Assembly (NCBI RefSeq): GCF_010183535.1
Contig: NC_071328.1
Location: 5,146,001 to 5,210,000 of the forward strand
Source: Caenorhabditis remanei
Lineage: Eukaryota; Nematoda; Chromadorea; Rhabditida; Rhabditidae
Reading direction: 5' to 3'
DNA: 64,000 nucleotides
The notes beneath the pieces were generated by a model. That model searched no databases. It was not told the origin of the DNA and saw only the letters and a program-made list of their open reading frames with translations. The first letter of the stretch is position 1; every line of letters starts with the position of its first letter. The translations under genes and the position numbers were made by a program. Below, in pieces: positions 59,591 through 64,000 of this stretch.

Positions 59591-62500
59591 ATTGGCAGCA
59601 AGCCTAGGTCGAAAGACCAAAGCAAGCAGGCCAGCCCATTGCCAGCAAGCCTAGGTCGAAAGACCAAAGCAAGCAGGTCAATGTTATTGGCAGCAAGCCT
59701 AGGTCGAAAGACCAAAGCAAGCAGGCCAGCCCATTGCCAGCAAGCCTAGGTCGAAAGGCCGAAGCAAGCAGGTCAATGTTATTGGCAGCAAGCCTAGGTC
59801 GAAAGACCAAAGCAAGCAGGTCAATGTTATTGGCAGCAAGCCTAGGTCGGAAGACCAAAGCAAGCAGGTCAATGTTATTGGCAGCAAGCCTAGGTCGGAA
59901 GACCAAAGCAAGCAGGCCAGCCCATTGGCAGCAAGCCTAGGTCGAAAGGCCGAAGCAAGCAGGTCAATGTTATTGGCAGCAAGCCTAGGTCGAAAGACCA
60001 AAGCAAGCAGGTCAATGTTATTGGCAGCAAGCCTAGGTCGGAAGACCAAAGCAAGCAGGCCAGCCCATTGGCAGCAAGCCTAGGTCGAAAGGCCGAAGCA
60101 AGCAGGTCAATGTTATTGGCAGCAAGCCTAGGTCGAAAGACCAAAGCAAGCAGGTCAATGTTATTGGCAGCAAGCCTAGGTCGGAAGACCAAAGCAAGCA
60201 GGCCAGCCCATTGCCAGCAAGCCTAGGTCGAAAGGCCGAAGCAAGCAGGTCAATGTTATTGGCAGCAAGCCTAGGTCGAAAGACCAAAGCAAGCAGGTCA
60301 ATGTTATTGGCAGCAAGCCTAGGTCGGAAGACCAAAGCAAGCAGGCCAGCCCATTGGCAGCAAGCCTAGGTCGAAAGGCCGAAGCAAGCAGGTCAATGTT
60401 ATTGGCAGCAAGCCTAGGTCGAAAGACCAAAGCAAGCAGGTCAATGTTATTGGCAGCAAGCCTAGGTCGGAAGACCAAGCAAGCAGGCCAGCCCATTGCC
60501 AGCAAGCCTAGGTCGAAAGGCCGAAGCAAGCAGGTCAATGTTATTGGCAGCAAGCCTAGGTCGAAAGACCAAAGCAAGCAGGTCAATGTTATTGGCAGCA
60601 AGCCTAGGTCGGAAGACCAAAGCAAGCAGGCCAGCCCATTGGCAGCAAGCCTAGGTCGAAAGGCCGAAGCAAGCAGGTCAATGTTATTGGCAGCAAGCCT
60701 AGGTCGAAAGACCAAAGCAAGCAGGCCAGCCCATTGGCAGCAAGCCTAGGTCGAAAGGCCGAAGCAAGCAGGTCAATGTTATTGGCAGCAAGCCTAGGTC
60801 GAAAGACCAAAGCAAGCAGGCCAGCCCATTGGCAGCAAGCCTAGGTCGAAAGACCAAAGCAAGCAGGCCAGCCCATTGCCAGCAAGCCTAGGTCGAAAGG
60901 CCGAAGCAAGCAGGTCAATGTTATTGGCAGCAAGCCTAGGTCGAAAGACCAAAGCAAGCAGGCCAGCCCATTGCCAGCAAGCCTAGGTCGAAAGACCAAA
61001 GCAAGCAGGCCAGCCCATTGCCAGCAAGCCTAGGTCGAAAGGCCGAAGCAAGCAGGTCAATGTTATTGGCAGCAAGCCTAGGTCGAAAGACCAAAGCAAG
61101 CAGGCCAGCCCATTGGCAGCAAGCCTAGGTCGAAAGGCCGAAGCAAGCAGGTCAATGTTATTGGCAGCAAGCCTAGGTCGAAAGACCAAAGCAAGCAGGC
61201 CAGCCCATTGGCAGCAAGCCTAGGTCGAAAGGCCGAAGCAAGCAGGTCAATGTTATTGGCAGCAAGCCTAGGTCGAAAGACCAAAGCAAGCAGGCCAGCC
61301 CATTGGCAGCAAGCCTAGGTCGAAAGACCAAAGCAAGCAGGCCAGCCCATTGCCAGCAAGCCTAGGTCGAAAGGCCGAAGCAAGCAGGTCAATGTTATTG
61401 GCAGCAAGCCTAGGTCGAAAGACCAAAGCAAGCAGGCCAGCCCATTGCCAGCAAGCCTAGGTCGAAAGACCAAAGCAAGCAGGCCAGCCCATTGCCAGCA
61501 AGCCTAGGTCGAAAGGCCGAAGCAAGCAGGTCAATGTTATTGGCAGCAAGCCTAGGTCGAAAGACCAAAGCAAGCAGGCCAGCCCATTGCCAGCAAGCCT
61601 AGGTCGAAAGACCAAAGCAAGCAGGTCAATGTTATTGGCAGCAAGCCTAGGTCGGAAAACCAAAGCAAGCAGGCCAGCCCATTGGCAGCAAGCCTAGGTC
61701 GAAAGGCCGAAGCAAGCAGGTCAATGTTATTGACAGCAAGCCTAGGTCGAAAGACCAAAGCAAGCAGGCCAGCCCATTGCCAGCAAGCCTAGGTCGAAAG
61801 ACCAAAGCAAGCAGGTCAATGTTATTGACAGCAAGCCTAGGTCGAAAGACCAAAGCAAGCAGGCCAGCCCATTGGCAGCAAGCCTAGGTCGAAAGGCCGA
61901 AGCAAGCAGGTCAATGTTATTGGCAGCAAGCCTAGGTCGAAAGACCAAAGCAAGCAGGCCAGCCCATTGGCAGCAAGCCTAGGTCGAAAGGCCGAAGCAA
62001 GCAGGTCAATGTTATTGGCAGCAAGCCTAGGTCGAAAGACCAAAGCAAGCAGGCCAGCCCATTGGCAGCAAGCCTAGGTCGAAAGGCCGAAGCAAGCAGG
62101 TCAATGTTATTGGCAGCAAGCCTAGGTCGAAAGACCAAAGCAAGCAGGCCAGCCCATTGGCAGCAAGCCTAGGTCGAAAGGCCGAAGCAAGCAGGTCAAT
62201 AATATTGGCAGCAAGCCTAGGTCGAAAGACCAAAGCAAGCAGGCCAGCCCATTGGCAGCAAGCCTAGGTCGAAAGGCCGAAGCAAGCAGGTCAATGTTAC
62301 TGGCAGCAAGCCTAGGTCGAAAGACCAAAGCAAGCAGGCCAGCCCATTGGCAGCAAGCCTAGGTCGAAAGGCCGAAGCAAGCAGGTCAATGTTATTGGCA
62401 GCAAGCCTAGGTCGAAAGGCCGAAGCAAGCAGGCCAGCCCATTGCCAGCAAGCCTAGGTCGAAAGGCCGAAGCAAGCAGGTCAATGTTATTGGCAGCAAG

Positions 62501-64000
62501 CCTAGGTCGGAAGACCAAAGCAAGCAGGCCAGCCCATTGGCAGCAAGCCTAGGTCGAAAGGCCGAAGCAAGCAGGTCAATGTTATTGGCAGCAAGCCTAG
62601 GTCGAAAGACCAAAGCAAGCAGGCCAGCCCATTGCCAGCAAGCCTAGGTCGAAAGGCCGAAGCAAGCAGGTCAATGTTATTGGCAGCAAGCCTAGGTCGA
62701 AAGACCAAAGCAAGCAGGTCAATGTTATTGGCAGCAAGCCTAGGTCGGAAGACCAAAGCAAGCAGGCCAGCCCATTGGCAGCAAGCCTAGGTCGAAAGGC
62801 CGAAGCAAGCAGGTCAATGTTATTGGCAGCAAGCCTAGGTCGAAAGACCAAAGCAAGCAGGCCAGCCCATTGGCAGCAAGCCTAGGTCGAAAGGCCGAAG
62901 CAAGCAGGTCAATGTTATTGGCAGCAAGCCTAGGTCGAAAGACCAAAGCAAGCAGGCCAGCCCATTGCCAGCAAGCCTAGGTCGAAAGGCCGAAGCAAGC
63001 AGGTCAATGTTATTGGCAGCAAGCCTAGGTCGAAAGACCAAAGCAAGCAGGTCAATGTTATTGGCAGCAAGCCTAGGTCGGAAGACCAAAGCAAGCAGGC
63101 CAGCCCATTGGCAGCAAGCCTAGGTCGAAAGGCCGAAGCAAGCAGGTCAATGTTATTGGCAGCAAGCCTAGGTCGAAAGACCAAAGCAAGCAGGCCAGCC
63201 CATTGGCAGCAAGCCTAGGTCGAAAGGCCGAAGCAAGCAGGTCAATGTTATTGGCAGCAAGCCTAGGTCGAAAGACCAAAGCAAGCAGGCCAGCCCATTG
63301 GCAGCAAGCCTAGGTCGAAAGACCAAAGCAAGCAGGCCAGCCCATTGCCAGCAAGCCTAGGTCGAAAGGCCGAAGCAAGCAGGTCAATGTTATTGGCAGC
63401 AAGCCTAGGTCGAAAGACCAAAGCAAGCAGGCCAGCCCATTGCCAGCAAGCCTAGGTCGAAAGACCAAAGCAAGCAGGCCAGCCCATTGCCAGCAAGCCT
63501 AGGTCGAAAGGCCGAAGCAAGCAGGTCAATGTTATTGGCAGCAAGCCTAGGTCGAAAGACCAAAGCAAGCAGGCCAGCCCATTGCCAGCAAGCCTAGGTC
63601 GAAAGACCAAAGCAAGCAGGTCAATGTTATTGGCAGCAAGCCTAGGTCGGAAAACCAAAGCAAGCAGGCCAGCCCATTGGCAGCAAGCCTAGGTCGAAAG
63701 GCCGAAGCAAGCAGGTCAATGTTATTGACAGCAAGCCTAGGTCGAAAGACCAAAGCAAGCAGGCCAGCCCATTGCCAGCAAGCCTAGGTCGAAAGACCAA
63801 AGCAAGCAGGTCAATGTTATTGACAGCAAGCCTAGGTCGAAAGACCAAAGCAAGCAGGCCAGCCCATTGGCAGCAAGCCTAGGTCGAAAGGCCGAAGCAA
63901 GCAGGTCAATGTTATTGGCAGCAAGCCTAGGTCGAAAGACCAAAGCAAGCAGGCCAGCCCATTGGCAGCAAGCCTAGGTCGAAAGGCCGAAGCAAGCAGG
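59591..64000. repeat. GC-rich 47/48-bp satellite array, runs past the window end
   Basis: About 93 tandem monomers share the core CAGCAAGCCTAGGTCGAAAG, then ACCAAAGCAAGCAGG or GCCGAAGCAAGCAGG. They alternate between two tails, CCAGCCCATT (47-bp unit) and TCAATGTTATT (48-bp unit), so 95-bp dimers and 143-bp trimers are common. Each monomer holds GGTC-GAAA-GACC, a 4-bp stem with a GNRA-type loop; variants are GAAA...GGCC, GGAA...GACC and rare GGAA...AACC. Composition is clearly more GC-rich than the flanks. The array extends beyond the window. Long minus-strand open frames (up to 179 codons) come from the repeat itself, and unit lengths not divisible by three rotate the frame. Confidence 0.95.

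Noticed and set aside
59604..63943. Many minus-strand open frames (up to 179 codons) with FRPRLAANNIDLLA-like repeats
   Set aside because: They are satellite read-through. Unit lengths of 47/48 bp are not multiples of three, no start context or domain is present, and frames rotate from copy to copy.
59591..64000. Resemblance to a CRISPR array (short regular repeats)
   Set aside because: There are no unique spacers; the whole unit repeats. The genome is eukaryotic with introns, and no Cas genes are present.

Overview
The window looks like nuclear DNA from a Caenorhabditis nematode other than C. elegans. Genes have short exons, short introns with GT donors and TTTCAG acceptors, and AATAAA signals. 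Recognisable products include POP-1 (TCF/LEF), a CCB-2-like calcium-channel beta subunit, an ITX-1-like neurexin/Caspr receptor, an arginine kinase and an F-box/FBA protein. In C. elegans, as I recall it, itx-1 (cosmid W03D8) and pop-1, ccb-2 and an arginine kinase (cosmid W10C8) are neighbours on chromosome I, so this appears to be that conserved block, expanded by repeats.

Layout. 1-8354 (+): 3' part of the itx-1-like receptor, open at the window start. 9200-10463 (+): MSP-domain protein with a Lys/Glu-rich spacer. 10598-12329 (-): small secreted protein, with a hAT-type MITE in its big intron. 13630-16521: 11-copy, 240-bp tandem array with tRNA-like sequence. 17348-17812: second hAT-type MITE. 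18501-21155: RNA exonuclease gene (REXO family) between inverted repeats. 21185-21689 (-): tail-anchored small protein. 22690-27293 (-): complete pop-1. 27294-40470: about 13 kb with no convincing gene; it holds foldback elements, paired tRNA-like sequences and a CTACAGTA cluster. 40472-43579 (+): ccb-2. 45425-47147 (+): F-box gene, followed by a decayed gene remnant (-). 48725-49656 (+): small membrane protein. 50264-51997 (-): GST-like protein without its catalytic Tyr. 52479-55656 (-): arginine kinase with a possible mitochondrial leader. 57500-58620: two LINE fragments, one split by a MITE. 59591-64000 and beyond: GC-rich 47/48-bp satellite whose monomers keep a GNRA-type hairpin.

The genes do not form one pathway. 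pop-1 is the Wnt/beta-catenin transcription factor, ccb-2 regulates Cav channels, the itx-1-like gene makes a cell-surface adhesion receptor, and arginine kinase buffers ATP. The unusual content is in the non-coding part: palindromic MITEs of several families, tRNA-like sequences in head-to-head pairs and in a tandem array, and a hairpin-forming satellite. Exon limits were worked out by hand from splice signals and reading-frame continuity and have not been checked by alignment or RNA data.
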